Of a stretch of 64,000 bases of DNA, positions 1-11,000 are shown in pieces. Source of the DNA: Cyprinodon diabolis (Eukaryota; Chordata; Actinopteri; Cyprinodontiformes; Cyprinodontidae); contig CM060080.1 of assembly GCA_030533445.1 (NCBI GenBank), positions 41,204,880 through 41,268,879 of the forward strand, in the 5' to 3' direction. The notes under the pieces were generated by a model, which was given only the letters and a program-made list of their open reading frames with translations, was not told where the DNA came from and ran no database searches. A program made the position numbers and the translations under genes. Positions within the stretch are counted from its first letter, which is position 1. Each line of letters opens with the position of its first letter.

Positions 1-60
1 ATGATGGATGGATGGATGATGGATGGATGGATGGATGATGGATGATGGATGGATGGATGA
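1..60. repeat. GATG-type microsatellite (window edge)
   Basis: The window opens in a run of ATGG/GATG tetranucleotides with occasional GAT interruptions. It looks like the tail type found on the RTE and SINE-like elements elsewhere in this window and like the large array at 50229-52466. Its true left end is outside the window. Confidence 0.9.
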
Positions 61-1726
61 TTCTTTTCTTTCTGGGCATTTCTTTTCTCACTCCCTTCAA
101 AGGGACAGGCATCCTTTAACTTAAAATTATTTCAACCAGCAGTTCCATATTTTTTTCATGAAGTATTTAACAATGAATTTCCTGCCACCAGTTATTCACA
201 CCATTACAGCAGGAGATTAAATAACTTGTGTGTGCATTATGATGAATGAAATGCCATGGACTATTTAAACCCTACCCCAAACTGATTACTATCCCATAGA
301 TAGTAATCGTTTTCGCTAAACCCACAAAGCTCCTTATTTGTTAAACGAAAAATATGTAAATATCTATATATATATTTTAACTCCATAGAAACAAACTTTC
401 ATAAATATACCAGACGGCCAACTGGTATATACCATCAGTTTTGCTCTGAAGCTTATAAATACCCCTATAAGGACTTAGAATAATTAAATAAAATGATAGA
501 GCTTTCAAGGCTGCTATGAACATTTAGTAGCTTTAAAAAGTGTAAACTAAAATGTAAAAAAATAGAAGGAAACAGAGAGGAAAAAACCTCCTGAACTCGC
601 AGGGAAACATTTCCATCTTATTTGACTAGACAGATATGGAGGAATCACGAGAGAAGACTAGTTAAAAATGTTTTTTTCATCCAGGCCTATATCTGAATAA
701 TCCATTGTAAAATAATGAAATATTTATTTTAGATATAGTTCAGTTATTCCTTTGAAAGAAATAAAGGAATGTTTTGTGTTAGACTACAACTGAAAAGCCA
801 TAGGAAAAAAAAATCTCAAAATTAAAAAAGCGTTATTCCATCTTGGTTTGTGGCATAGTTTGTTTTGCAGTTGTAATAGTTTGTTGGAATTGAGTGTTTG
901 CAATACATGAATTGAGAATGCATGCTTAAATTGGAAACTGCAGATTTCAGTGGTTTGTGGAACCAGGTGTCTTTCATTTCACCTGTGTACATAAGGTAGT
1001 TACGTAGATTAGTCAGAAAAAGCTAATATCAGCTTGCTTTAGTCAACGTCCTCTTTAATGCCTCGCAAACTGGTTCCCTCAACATCCGCCCAATTCCATG
1101 CCTCTAAATTATTGCGATATAACTGCTGTCTGTACTCGCGCCAGCTTGAAGCCCCTCTCTGATCAGCTCAATCCAATCAGGTTGCAGTGATTGCGCTTAG
1201 ATTTAAATGCTGCAGCTCTAAGTAGGAAAATGTCCTTTGGAAATTGAGGCTTCCTTCAGGTGTGCTCACAAATTCTCAGCTCACTATCAGAGCCACAAAT
1301 GTGTAACCAAAGCCATGATAAAAGTGTTATTGGTAAACCCATGTATCCCGCCCGTGTTTTTTTAAATTCATTGGCTCTAACGATATTTTGTAGGTGATCA
1401 TTTTGAAATCAAAACTGCATATTTTGCTGAAAGGCATGGTATTTTCATGTCTGAGTCTGAGATCATTAAAAGAAATCCCAGCTGATTGCATCAAGTCTGG
1501 GTTTGCTCCTCCTGGATGAGCATCTTCCATCAGTAGATATTTGCTTGCACATTTTGCCTGCATGCAGTGACAGTGGAGGGCAAAGACCACAGAAGGAATA
1601 TAAAAGCACTGATTCATGAAAACGTTCTACGTTAGAAAAGATAATGTAAACTAGCTTCATACGTGGCTCTGCCTAGGAAAGAAACAGTTAGGCAGGTGAG
1701 CCACAAGACAACACCATACAAATCTA

Positions 1727-2640
1727 CAGTGCTGTGAAAGTATTTATCTACTTTTTAATCCATCCACCCATCCATCGTCTTCCGCCTACCAGGGGTCGGG
1801 TTGCGGGGGTAGCAGCTTCGGTAGGTCGGCCGGGACGTCCCTCTCCCCAGCCACTTGGGCCAGCTCTCCCAGGGGAATCCAAAGGGATTCTCCAGCCAGT
1901 CGAGAAACATAGTCTCTCCCGCGTGTCCTGGGTCTCCAGGAGGCATCCTAACCAGATGTCCGAGCCACCTCAGCTTGCTCCTCTCGTAGTGGAGGACAAG
2001 CGGCTCTACTCTGAGTCCTTCCCCAATGACTGAGCTCCTCACCCTATCTCAAAGGGAGAGCTCAGACACACTACAGAGAAAACTCATTTCGGCCGCCTGT
2101 ATCAAGGATATGACCCAAAGCTCATGACCATAGATGAGGGTAGGAACGTAGGTCGGTAAACCGAGAGCTTTGTCTTTGGGCTCAGCATAAAGCAATGCTG
2201 TTACTTGGAGTAAAGACTAGTCAAACTAACCTGGCAATTGATAATTTATTTCAGAAAGTTCAATTTGACTCAACATGCTGATGTCAGATAACTGGCTGAC
2301 CTGCAGACAGGCAAGACTTTAGCTCTGTTATTATCTGATTTAAAGTTAAGAAAATCCCCAAACAATAATAAAAAAACAGTCATAGACATCTATTTGTTAT
2401 GTGTAGAGTTGCAAAACCATTGCTAAGGCTTTGTGATTCAGTATATACCACATGAAAACCCATGTTCCTCAAATGGCAAAAAAATGAAACCTTCTCTGAA
2501 TTCCTGACCTACCCAAATCGTCCTCTGAGGGCATTAACTAATTACTTTACAGGTTACAAAAGAACCATAAACACACCATTTCAAACACTGTAGCGCTCAT
2601 TTGGATTTAATGGGAGAGTGGGCATCCTCGTGAATATTGT
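1727..2640. mobile_element. Decayed Tc1-like DNA transposon, left part, with nested RTE fragment
   Basis: A TA dinucleotide at 1725-1726 is followed by CAGTGCTGTGAAAGTATTT, the terminus of a common fish Tc1-type element. It is interrupted at about 1758 by an RTE fragment. From about 2465 to 2640 the sequence resembles 22205-22370 in the paralogous intron, where a second copy starts at 21853 with a similar terminus. No open transposase frame remains. The right end is not defined. The Tc1 assignment rests on the terminus and general layout rather than on a protein match. Confidence 0.45.
1758..2190 (-). mobile_element. RTE/Rex3-like non-LTR retrotransposon, 3' fragment
   Basis: Read on the minus strand the segment encodes a stretch containing RSKLRWLGHLVRMP (within 1755-2042). 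This is the conserved C-terminal end of RTE-type reverse transcriptase polyproteins in fish. It is followed by the typical end CGGAAGACGATGGATGGG and a short GATGG tail (1758-1785). Only the extreme 3' end of the element is present, as expected for a 5'-truncated LINE copy. It sits inside the older Tc1-like relic. A second, longer relic of the same type lies at 36745-37700. Confidence 0.7.
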
Positions 2641-3339
2641 ATAAAGTTAACTCAGCCTTTAAGAAACAGAACATTATACCTACAGTCTGGGTCCCCTCTT
2701 TTCCTCAGCATGTGGAAAACTTGGCATAACCGATAGAAGCACAATATGCACTTTTTTCCTGAGGGAAAAACTTTTACCATCAGTCCCTGATCTCAGCAAA
2801 ACATGTTGTAAACCTCAGGGGAATGACACAAAGTACATACATTTATATATATATTTTATTATTTAACCTTTATCTAACTGGGTAAAAAAAACCATTGAGA
2901 TTAAAAACGTGTTTTTTAAGGGAGTCCTGGCCAAGAGTCAACATATTTACACATTAAACAGAGAGACATATTATATTAAATTGACAGGTCAATCAATTAA
3001 AAACACAAATCAGGTGAAATGATGGAATCTCCATAAAGGAGGACATTTTTTTTACAAATATCCCTGGTAGTTGTTCCTTCTGAATCAAAAAGATAACCAG
3101 ACAATAAAAAATGCTGATTAAAACCACTGAAAATTTCAGTTCGATCATAAACTACTAGAAGTTCAAATGTTAGAAGAGTCTATGAATTTTTATTAAAAGA
3201 GGTTTGATCACTTTACAGAATTTCTGTGGATCATTGAGGTTTTTAGTGGCGACAGACAAAAAGTATTCTGCTTTGGCCCTTTAATGAACAAAGTACATTT
3301 ATATTGAAGGTGCCTAAAAAAGGACCAATCATGGCAGTT

Positions 3340-3487
3340 ACTTTGTCTTGCCGTGTCCCATGCTAAGTGCTTAGTCCAGGGTGGACGTCGCCTCTCGCCC
3401 GTAGACAGCTGGAGATAGACACCAGCGCCCCTCACCACCCCACTTGGGATTAAGCGTGTCTGAAAATGGATGGATGGCTGGATGCAT
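3340..3487 (+). mobile_element. SINE-like 3' tail with GGAT run
   Basis: Contains the block reading CCAGGGTGGACGTCGCCTCT, then AGACAGCTGGAGATAGACAC and GGGATTAAGCGTGTCTGAAA, ending in ATGGATGG. The same tail family appears at 13428-13532, 22782-22900 and 28826-28950 on the minus strand. The tRNA-like head seen in the 22782-23112 copy is missing here. Confidence 0.65.
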
Positions 3488-3957
3488 GTTTGTTTACAGC
3501 TTGCAAGAAAATGTCTCTGAATAAAGCAATCCCTAAATCTGGAATTAGACTTAAATAATCACAGTTTACAAATAAACAAGTCTTTAAAAAATGTATTCAG
3601 TTCAAAACTTATTTATTGTTCCCAAATGGAAAATAAAAGTTGTAGTTGCGCAGTTTTTAAAAAAAAATTTTAAATTAATGTTGATAGCTCTAGGCATCAA
3701 TGGTCTTCTCTGGCATATTGTCTTGCACTGGATCAGGACAAAACTTTGACTAGGTTACTCAAACCAAGTTCTGGAGTGACCTAGTCAAAGTCTGGACTTA
3801 AACTCCTCCAAAAAGCCATGACATGAAAAGACCTTTAACAGACCATTCATGCCTTTTACATTTTGTTTCTTCCACTCTCTCAATAAAATACAATGTTTTT
3901 GTTCTTTCTTATTTAACTCTTGTTTCTATACTCTTTCTGTCTTTGTCTCTTCTGCAG

Positions 3958-4892
3958 AAACAAGTTGTAAACCATGTGGAGATTTGCTGTACTCACCAGA
4001 GGGCAAAAGACATACCTGTGTGAATAAAATGGAAATATTTCTCGAGTGGTCAGACCCATTCTCCGTCATTCTGAGCACAATGGCTGCCTCCGCAATTGTT
4101 CTTACAGTTGTCATTGCTATCATCATTAGCATCAACTATGGAACTCCCATTGTTAAGGCAATTGGAGGTTGCTTGTGTTTTGTGGAGCTCGCCTCTTTGC
4201 TTCTCAGTTTCTGCCTAACGTTCACCTTTATAGGGAAACCAACAGCACATTCCTGTGTAGGTGTTCCTCTCTTTGGCATCACTTTCTCTCTCTGTATCTC
4301 CTGTATTTTGGCCAACCTCATTCAGATCATGGTGGGATTCAGCTTTGACCCAAAGATTTGCACTAGGATTAAGAAGCTTAACCACCCAGTAGCTGTGGTG
4401 GTGATCATCTCCGGTGTGCAGGTGGGTGTGTCCCTGGCCTGGTTAATCCTACTCCCACGTAGTCCTCAGACGGTGCAGTCACCTGAAACCATATTGTACC
4501 AGTGTGACTTAACCAATGAATCGATCAATTTTTTTGCAACTACAGTGGTTTATAACTCTCTCTGGGGCTTTGTGTGCTTTATTTTTGCATTCAGAGGTAG
4601 ACAGCTACCTGACATTTACAAAAACGCAACATTAATATCTTTGAGCATGGTGCTGTTTTTAATCATGTGGATCGTTATCCTCCCAATTTACATACATTTG
4701 CAAGCGAAGTATAAACCAGCAATATGTAGCGTGGCCATTCTCATTTCTTGCTTCAGCATCCTTGGCTGTCACTTAGCCCCTAAATGTTACATCATGTTGT
4801 TCAGAAAAGACATTAATAATCAGAATGCTATCAGTGAGTACATTAGAAAACATTATGAGAGGAAGAATCTACCTGTGGTAACATCATCATGA
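3958..4892 (+). CDS. GPRC6A-like family C GPCR, last (7TM) exon of first tandem gene
   Basis: This exon encodes the end of the cysteine-rich linker (three cysteines), seven hydrophobic segments and a short cytoplasmic tail. It starts after the acceptor TCTTCTGCAG in phase 1 and ends at TGA 4890-4892. It is 935 bp, exactly the length of the last exon of the neighbouring complete gene. TM2-TM3 and the segment FTLxxSCILA-like (here FSLCISCILANLIQI) match the GPRC6A/OlfC style of family C receptors, and the tail carries HLAPKCYIMLF, the PKCY motif of that group. Earlier exons must lie left of the window. The frame is intact throughout, so there is no sign of a pseudogene in the part seen. Ligand is unknown; related receptors sense basic or other L-amino acids. 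A V2R/OlfC or T1R label is possible, but GPRC6A-like fits best. Confidence 0.88.
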
Positions 4893-4978
4893 TCAGATGC
4901 TCATCTAAATTCATGCTGATCATAGGTGAGTAGAAAGGTAATTCATGTAAAGCAACATATTCTCATACACTGTATGCA

Positions 4979-4983
<5 letters not shown>

Positions 4984-5039
<56 letters not shown>
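4984..5039. repeat. (TA)n microsatellite, left of Tc1
   Basis: A pure TA run directly abuts the left TIR of the Tc1 element at 5040. Tc1/mariner elements insert at TA, so the element appears to have landed inside a TA array that continues on the other side at 6644. Confidence 0.95.
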
Positions 5040-5042
<3 letters not shown>

Positions 5043-5239
5043 TGGGGCAAAAAAGTATTTAGTCAGCCACCAATAGTGCAAGTTCTCCCACTTAAAAAGA
5101 TGAGAGAGGCCGGTAATTTTCTTCATAGATATACCTCAACTATGAGAGACAAAATGAGAAAAAAAAATCCAGAAAATCACATTGTCTGATTTTTAAAGAA
5201 TTTATTTGCATAATATGGTGGAAAATAAGTATTTGGTCA
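5040..5239. repeat. Left terminal inverted repeat of Tc1
   Basis: Pairs with 6445-6643 in inverted orientation. The outer 20 bases are identical, and a second conserved block, AAATAAGTATTTGGTC, lies at the inner end. This is the long-TIR (IR/DR) layout of fish Tc1 elements. Confidence 0.92.
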
Positions 5240-5405
5240 GTTACAAACAAGCAAGATTTCTGGCTCTCACAGACCTGTAACTTCTTCTGTAAGAGGCTCC
5301 TCTGTCCTCCACTCGTTACCTTCATTAATGGCACCTGTTTGAACCCGTTATCAGTATAAAAGACACCTGTCCACAACCTCAAACAGTCACTCTCTAAACT
5401 CCACC

Positions 5406-6428
5406 ATGGCCAAAACTAGAGAGCTGTCAAAGGACACCCGAAACAAAATTATAGACCTGCACCAGGCTGGGAAGTCTGAATCTGCAATAGGTAAACAGCT
5501 TGGTGTGAAGAAATCAACTGTGGGATCAATTATTAGAAAATGGAAAACATACAAGACCACTGATAATCTTCCTCGATCTGGGGCTCCACGCAAGATCTCA
5601 CCCCGTGGGGTCAAAATGATCACAAGAACGGTGAGTAAAAATCCCAGAACCACACGGGGGGACCTAGTGAATGACCTGCAGAGAGCTGGGACCAAAGTAA
5701 CAAAGGCTACCATCAGTAACACACTACGCCGCCAGGGACTCAAATCCTGCAGTGCCAGACGTGTCCCCCTGCTTAAGCCAGTACATGTCAAGGCCCGTCT
5801 CAAGTTTGCTAGAGAGCATTTGGATGATCCAGACGATGACTGGGAGAATATCATATGGTCAGATGAAACCAAAATAGAACTTTTTGGTAAAAACTCTACT
5901 CGTCGTGTTTGGAGGAGAGAGAATGCTGAGTTGCATCCAAAGAACACCATACCTACAGTGAAGCATGGGGGTGGAAACATCATGCTTTGGGGCTGTTTTT
6001 CTGCAAAGGGACCAGGACGACTGATCCGTGTGAAGGAAAGAATGAATGGGGCCATGTATCGTCAACTTTTGAGTGAAAACCTCCTTCCATCAGCAAGGGC
6101 ATTGAAGATGAAACGTGGCTGGGTCTTTCAGCATGACAATGATCCCAAACACACCGCCCGGGTAACGAAGGAGTGGCTTCGTAAGAAGCATTTCAAGGTC
6201 CTGGAGTGGCCTAGCCAGTCTCCAGATCTCAACCCCATAGAAAATCTTTGGAGGGAGTTGAAAGTCCGTGTTGCCCAGCGACAGCCCCAGAACATCACTG
6301 CTCTAGAGGAGATCTGCATGGAGGAATGGGCCAAAATACCAGCAACAGTGTGTGAAAACCTTGTGAAGACTTACAGAAAACGTTTGATCTCTGTCATTGC
6401 CAACAAAGGGTATATAACAAAGTATTGA
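5406..6428 (+). CDS. Tc1-family transposase (DD34E), intact
   Basis: The 340-aa frame has no stop or frameshift and matches the usual Tc1 transposase length. Residues 1-110 carry the bipartite paired-like helix-turn-helix DNA-binding region. The RNase H-like catalytic domain follows, with D153 (in WSDETK), D244 (in QHDNDPKH) and E279 (in LNPIENLW); the 34-residue spacing between the last two defines DD34E. The glycine-rich patch [10 protein letters not shown] is also present. The protein would bind its TIRs and cut and paste the element at TA sites. The start at 5406 is the first ATG and gives the expected N-terminus. All catalytic residues being present, activity is plausible but not shown. 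Confidence 0.95.
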   Translation: MAKTRELSKDTRNKIIDLHQAGKSESAIGKQLGVKKSTVGSIIRKWKTYKTTDNLPRSGAPRKISPRGVKMITRTVSKNPRTTRGDLVNDLQRAGTKVTKATISNTLRRQGLKSCSARRVPLLKPVHVKARLKFAREHLDDPDDDWENIIWSDETKIELFGKNSTRRVWRRENAELHPKNTIPTVKHGGGNIMLWGCFSAKGPGRLIRVKERMNGAMYRQLLSENLLPSARALKMKRGWVFQHDNDPKHTARVTKEWLRKKHFKVLEWPSQSPDLNPIENLWRELKVRVAQRQPQNITALEEICMEEWAKIPATVCENLVKTYRKRLISVIANKGYITKY

Positions 6429-6444
6429 GATGAACTTTTGTTAT

Positions 6445-6643
6445 TGACCAAATACTTATTTTCCACCATATTTTGCAAATAAATTCTTTAAAAATCAGAC
6501 AATGTGATTTTCTGGATTTTTTTTCTCATTTTGTCTCTCATAGTTGAGGTATATCTATGATGAAAATTATTGGCCTCTCTCATGTTTTTGAGTGGGAGAA
6601 CTTACACTATTGGTGGCTGACTAAATACTTTTTTGCCCCACTG
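6445..6643. repeat. Right terminal inverted repeat of Tc1
   Basis: Inverted copy of 5040-5239, ending TTTTGCCCCACTG next to TA. It begins 16 bp after the transposase stop, so the gene has almost no non-TIR trailer. Confidence 0.92.
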
Positions 6644-6713
6644 TATATATATATCTATATATATATATATCTATATATATATATATATATATATATAGAT
6701 ATATATATATATA

Positions 6714-6795
<82 letters not shown>

Positions 6796-6805
6796 TATAT
6801 ATACA
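6644..6805. repeat. (TA)n microsatellite with TAGATA/TATCTA interruptions
   Basis: About 160 bp of TA dinucleotides with sporadic C or G interruptions. It continues the array interrupted by the Tc1 element. Confidence 0.95.
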
Positions 6806-8039
6806 GAAAGGTGGTAAAATTACAAACTTTGCTCTTTATTGGAAGGGGGAGTTGGGCCTTTTGCAAAAAAACCCTGAAGATTGGATATACAGTATTCCTC
6901 CTGGAAAAGTTTCTCCAGAAAAGTTTGTTTATGTCTGTTTCAAGCTCTTGTTGGGATAGCAAAGCGATTTCACATTCATTATTAGCACTTTGTGGAAGAA
7001 ACAGTGATGAAAAAACATGTTGTACCTCCATATGTCATATTTCTTTATGTCACACTAAGGTGTTAGTGAAATTTTTTTTTTTTTTTTTTACTTTACGCTC
7101 AGTGGAGAATCTCAGGGATCCAATTATATACACAGAAGCTGTAAAGAAACAGCTAAATGTTATTTTCATCTTTAAACATATAAACAGGTGAAACATATAC
7201 ATGACATGTAAATTTGATGTTTTCAACTGGATTATTGTTTGTGCTTTAAAATGTCAAGATAATTGAGAATGTGGGTAGCATGCAAGTGAGAATTCTAACA
7301 TAGTAAAAAACTTGTAAAAACATATAAAACATGGATAACACAACTATTAATCATTAAATGCATAGAATATCTAACAAATGTAAGATGGGTTTTTTATGTT
7401 TTCTGTCTGTTTTTTGTAATTGCATTCCCTTATGAAGAAATAATATACAAACTCTATTAGGATAGGCTAAAATTAATATGCTGTAACACATTTATTAAAA
7501 TTTGTTACAAAATAAAAACCTTCTGCTATATGTGCTATATGCAAGTCACCACTAGATGGAGCACTTGAAGCAGAAGTTGATAGATAAATAGTGCTGTGGT
7601 TCTGTTCTATTTGAAGCTTTGACATATGCCAATATCTATACAGCAGGAGATGTAATATTTTTATATGGTTAAAGAAAGAATGAGGAACTGCAGCTATCCA
7701 AAGGGTCAATAATTGATATGGCATCACATTTTCAATTTTAAGCAATATTTATTCATATATTTTTGGCTTTCCAGGCATAAATGGAAACATAGATGGCAAT
7801 TACACCACTCCTTCATTAAAACAATATTTTTATTATTTTATAATGCTTTTCATATATTCTGAATACACCACATTAAGCTATTTTATATGTAGCTTTAAAA
7901 TAAAATGATTTAAAGCTGTATTTTTGCTCTTTTTCATATTAAGTCACAAGGTTTACCTTCTTATATTTAATATGAACTGTAATTTTAAAATAGGGGCAAC
8001 AAATATTACACAGTTTAGTTAATAAAAGTTAAACATTAT
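6806..8039. other. AT-rich intergenic stretch, no gene seen
   Basis: The open frames here are short and unlike known proteins. There is a poly(T) run near 7070-7090. Nothing further is recognisable. Confidence 0.6.
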
Positions 8040-8130
8040 AACTAGTGTTGCTTTTTTATGGCCGAGATACCGGATACCTGGCTGTGCAGTATCGGCCCAT
8101 ACGGATGCTATCTGTTTGAAATTGATGTGC
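8040..8130. mobile_element. MITE fragment (ACTAGTGTTGC family)
   Basis: Begins AACTAGTGTTGC and contains TACCTGGCTGTGCAGTATCG. Both pieces occur again, in different arrangement, in the element at 54974-55300 (terminus ACTAGTGTTGCACTGATACC; the complement of GCTGCACAGCCAGGTATC). It is a short and rearranged copy, continuing into the GC-rich block. Confidence 0.5.
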
Positions 8131-8164
8131 ATGAAGTGCCTGGTTGAAGCGTTTTTTTTTTTTT

Positions 8165-9130
8165 TTTTGTTTTTCGGGGGGGGGGGCGGTTCTGGTTGGG
8201 TGGCCGGCGCGGGAACGGTGGGCCCCGGTCCCGGGGGGGCTCTTGCTGGGGGTGGTCCGGTCCGTGTGCGGGGTGGGGGGCCGGGCTTGAAGCAGGAATA
8301 AGATGGGTTGGTGTGGCGGTGTCGCCGCTCCCCTCCCCCCGCATCCGTATTTTAGGTTCACTTATTGGGTCATCCGATAGTCCCGGGACCAACCACCGGT
8401 GTCACTGGGTTTTCGGTCCTGGTATTATTGGATGTGAGTGTTATGTGTGAATGTGTGTCCGCGTTGTTATTTTCTTTATTTATTATTATTATTATTATTT
8501 TATTTAATTTTTTATTTTTTTATTTTTTTATTTTTTTTCTTCTCTGTGGTACGAGTGGGGGCACTAGGGAGGGAAGGCATGATTGAGATGGTGAGTCCTG
8601 CTCTCCCTCCGCTGGCTGGCTTTGGGGCTCACCGATGCACTGGTGGAGCTCGGGGTCTGGGGGCGGATGCCCGGGGGGCTGCTGGCTCATTCCTGGCGGC
8701 CTCTCCGCTGGCCCCGGCCTGCCGGGGCTTTGCTGGGGCTCCTGTCTGGGGGTCGGGTGCCCTTGGGGTCTCTGATCCCTCGGGCCCGGGACTGGATCCA
8801 CTTCGGGGTGGGGCTGGGTGTTGTTCGGGGATTTTCGGTGTCGGTGCCTTCGCTACGATGCCGGTTCCTGGGCGGTGTTTTTTCCTATGCCGGTTCTGTG
8901 GTATCGGTTCGGGGGGGAGGGGAGCTGCACGGCATGGTGGGGTGCGTGTCTTGGGTCCTGTTTTGGGCTCCGGTTTTTCCGCTCGCATTTCTCCTCTTGC
9001 ATATTTATTTTAATTGTAATTATTAATTTATGAATTAATTTATTTATTTACTTATTTATTTATCTTTTCTTTTGTTTTTTCTTTTTCTTCCTCGGTGGGG
9101 GGGAGCGGTTGCGGGCGGGTCGGTGTCTGG
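8165..9130. repeat. GC-rich, G/T-skewed repeat-like block
   Basis: About 0.95 kb of G-rich, C-poorer sequence with runs such as GGGGGGGGGG, interrupted by T-rich low-complexity stretches (8455-8540 and 9005-9090). It stands out sharply from AT-rich surroundings. Overlapping frames on both strands translate to Gly/Pro/Arg-rich low-complexity strings and are not believable genes. It may be a fish dispersed repeat; I cannot name the family. Confidence 0.5.
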
Positions 9131-9170
9131 TGTCCACTGTCGCATTGTGGGGGCTTCGCACATTTTAGGC

Positions 9171-9245
9171 ACATTTTAGGTGATCTAACCTGCTCCATTG
9201 TTTCATATCATATTTTAGGTGATCTAACCTGCTCCATTGTTTCAT
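9171..9245 (+). repeat. Short tandem duplication (~37-bp unit)
   Basis: The phrase CATTTTAGGTGATCTAACCT followed by GCTCCATTGTTTCAT occurs twice in a row, once from about 9171 and again from about 9210. Confidence 0.85.
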
Positions 9246-11000
9246 TATCCACACAAGGTCCCATTTTCCTATATTATGCTTTTACAGTTTCCAAATCCTC
9301 CCAGATGAGTCCTTCCTGTTGTAAAGCAATTCAAAGATCAATAATCAATATCTGACCTAATCAGTCTTGTGTACGATTATTTTAACACTTTTCAATCTGC
9401 TCCCCAGTCACTGCCTGCTAAACACTGCTTAATATTTGGGATTTTTTATATTTATCTACCACTTTCTATCGATGAATATTGCATGTTTGTTCATATTCTA
9501 CTTCTTCCTTTCTTTTTTTGCCTTCCTTATGGCAGAACTGGCGAGCCACTCACTGGCACTGCAGAAGAACCTTTACCATTCAGCCTTCAGGAGGTTTCAT
9601 CTTTACACTCCTGGTTTTTCTGTGCAAATACCTTATTTGACTTCATGTGAATGTAACCTCAGTTTGCCGTGGATGTGAGGTTATGATGTGTTATTTGAAT
9701 CTGTAACAAAGTCCATGTTGTCTCAGGACAGTAAAACTCAAATAGATGTATATCATAAACCAATCAAACGTACGCATACTAAGTTATCACACCAGTATAT
9801 TTATATGAATATCAGCACCAAAAAACATTATAAAACACTTTATAAAAACAAAACATAATTTGGTTCTCTTTTTGTACATAAATCTTGCCCTTCTGAAGCT
9901 TTGTGAAGGCATTCTGTGTTTTGCATGGTCCAATATGGTGTCACAAACCTTAAAAAATAATGTACCAGTTTAATCATGGAGAAGCTCTGAATCAGCTTTA
10001 TATTTTTTGATATTTAAAAACTAATTTCTGAGAATGTGTTTATTTTGGAGCAACTGTGCAAATTAACAGACACCTAGAAAAAAGTCGAATATATTCTATT
10101 ATGATCCAGAAATGATTCTATTATTTAAATCAGTCCTATCTGTCTTTATCTATGATGGCTCAGATCCTGACGTTTGAAAAAGGTCTCGTCGCCATAATCT
10201 CCACCTCACTGACTGACTACTACCTACATCACCTATATCACTGTAGCAGGGTTGAAAATTCCAGGAGCCCCAAAGCCATTAATTTTGGCGATACTGATTG
10301 GCCAAACATTTATTAATTTTCCCTAGCAACATTAAACAATTGGTTATTTCGCTACATTTCAGAGGCGCTTTGAATGAGCGCCCATAAAGAGAAATAATAC
10401 GTTCTGTTGGTGGAATTGCTCTGTTGAATGAGAGTCAGTTGGTAGAAGTGTTGTTTTAATAATTCATATTACATGTAGACATATACTATTAAGTAAAACT
10501 GACATTGATAATACTTTTAAAATCAATATATATTAGGACTTTTCCCCTCCACATATAGGGAGGGCAGCGCACAAGCGCCCCCTATGGGCCAGCCACCACT
10601 GCTATCAGTCATGTTCATCTCCTAGCGTAATGATGTGTTGACATCTAAGCTAAGCTAAGCAGCTCAGCTAACAAGGCTAAAGGCTATCCTAATTTGCACA
10701 GCATTACAAAGTCCCTCTCCTACCCATAGTGTTCTTACTATTGACCAATGAAAGGTAAAGGAATAGGAGCTACAATTAGCTGGAGACGGATTTAGGGTTA
10801 GACTCTGCCATCAACCTAAATGTCAGGAGAGCATTAATCAGAGTCCATGGTAACCTGTGAGGGAGATCCACAGCTGATGAGTGAATCTGCTGGCAGGACA
10901 GCTGCCATTATATAGGAGTTATAAACCTGAGTTTATAAATAAATTGAGTTGTAAATCTGCTGCATGAAAAACTTGAAGGAGAAAAGAGATTGCCTCTGAA
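9246..11000. other. Intergenic stretch without recognised genes
   Basis: AT-rich sequence with no coding signal. Two moderately GC-rich patches (10240-10400 and 10545-10620, the latter with CAGCGCACAAGCGCCCCCTA) look like degraded dispersed repeats, but I cannot assign them. Confidence 0.5.

Larger units (their letters stand above)
61..3957. other. Non-coding stretch upstream of the first 7TM exon (probably intron 5)
   Basis: No exon of the first receptor gene upstream of its 7TM exon could be found here; in particular there is no cysteine-rich exon like the one at 21522-21642. By analogy with the complete paralogue this is most likely intron 5, running off the left edge. The stretch is AT-rich and holds a decayed Tc1-like copy from 1727, a nested RTE fragment and a SINE-like tail at 3340-3487. 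The remainder shows nothing recognisable. Confidence 0.55.
5040..6643 (+). mobile_element. Complete Tc1-family DNA transposon with ~200-bp TIRs
   Basis: The element is 1604 bp. Both ends read CAGTGGGGCAAAAAAGTATT inward and are flanked by TA (5038-5039 and 6644-6645). Inverted repeats of about 200 bp (5040-5239 and 6445-6643) differ at a small number of positions by eye. The transposase frame between them is uninterrupted. Near-matching TIRs plus an open transposase suggest a young and possibly autonomous copy. It lies only 147 bp after the stop codon of the first receptor gene, so it may fall in that gene's 3' UTR. Confidence 0.95.

Noticed and set aside
5387..6065. 222-codon minus-strand frame opposite the Tc1 transposase
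   Set aside because: Antisense shadow of the transposase gene, which carries all the catalytic motifs.
6557..7031. Tyr-Ile repeat frames next to the Tc1 element
   Set aside because: Translations of the TA microsatellite.
8056..9033. Many overlapping frames of 70-190 codons on both strands of the GC-rich block
   Set aside because: High GC reduces stop codons in all frames. Products are Gly/Pro/Arg/Ala low complexity without any recognisable motif.
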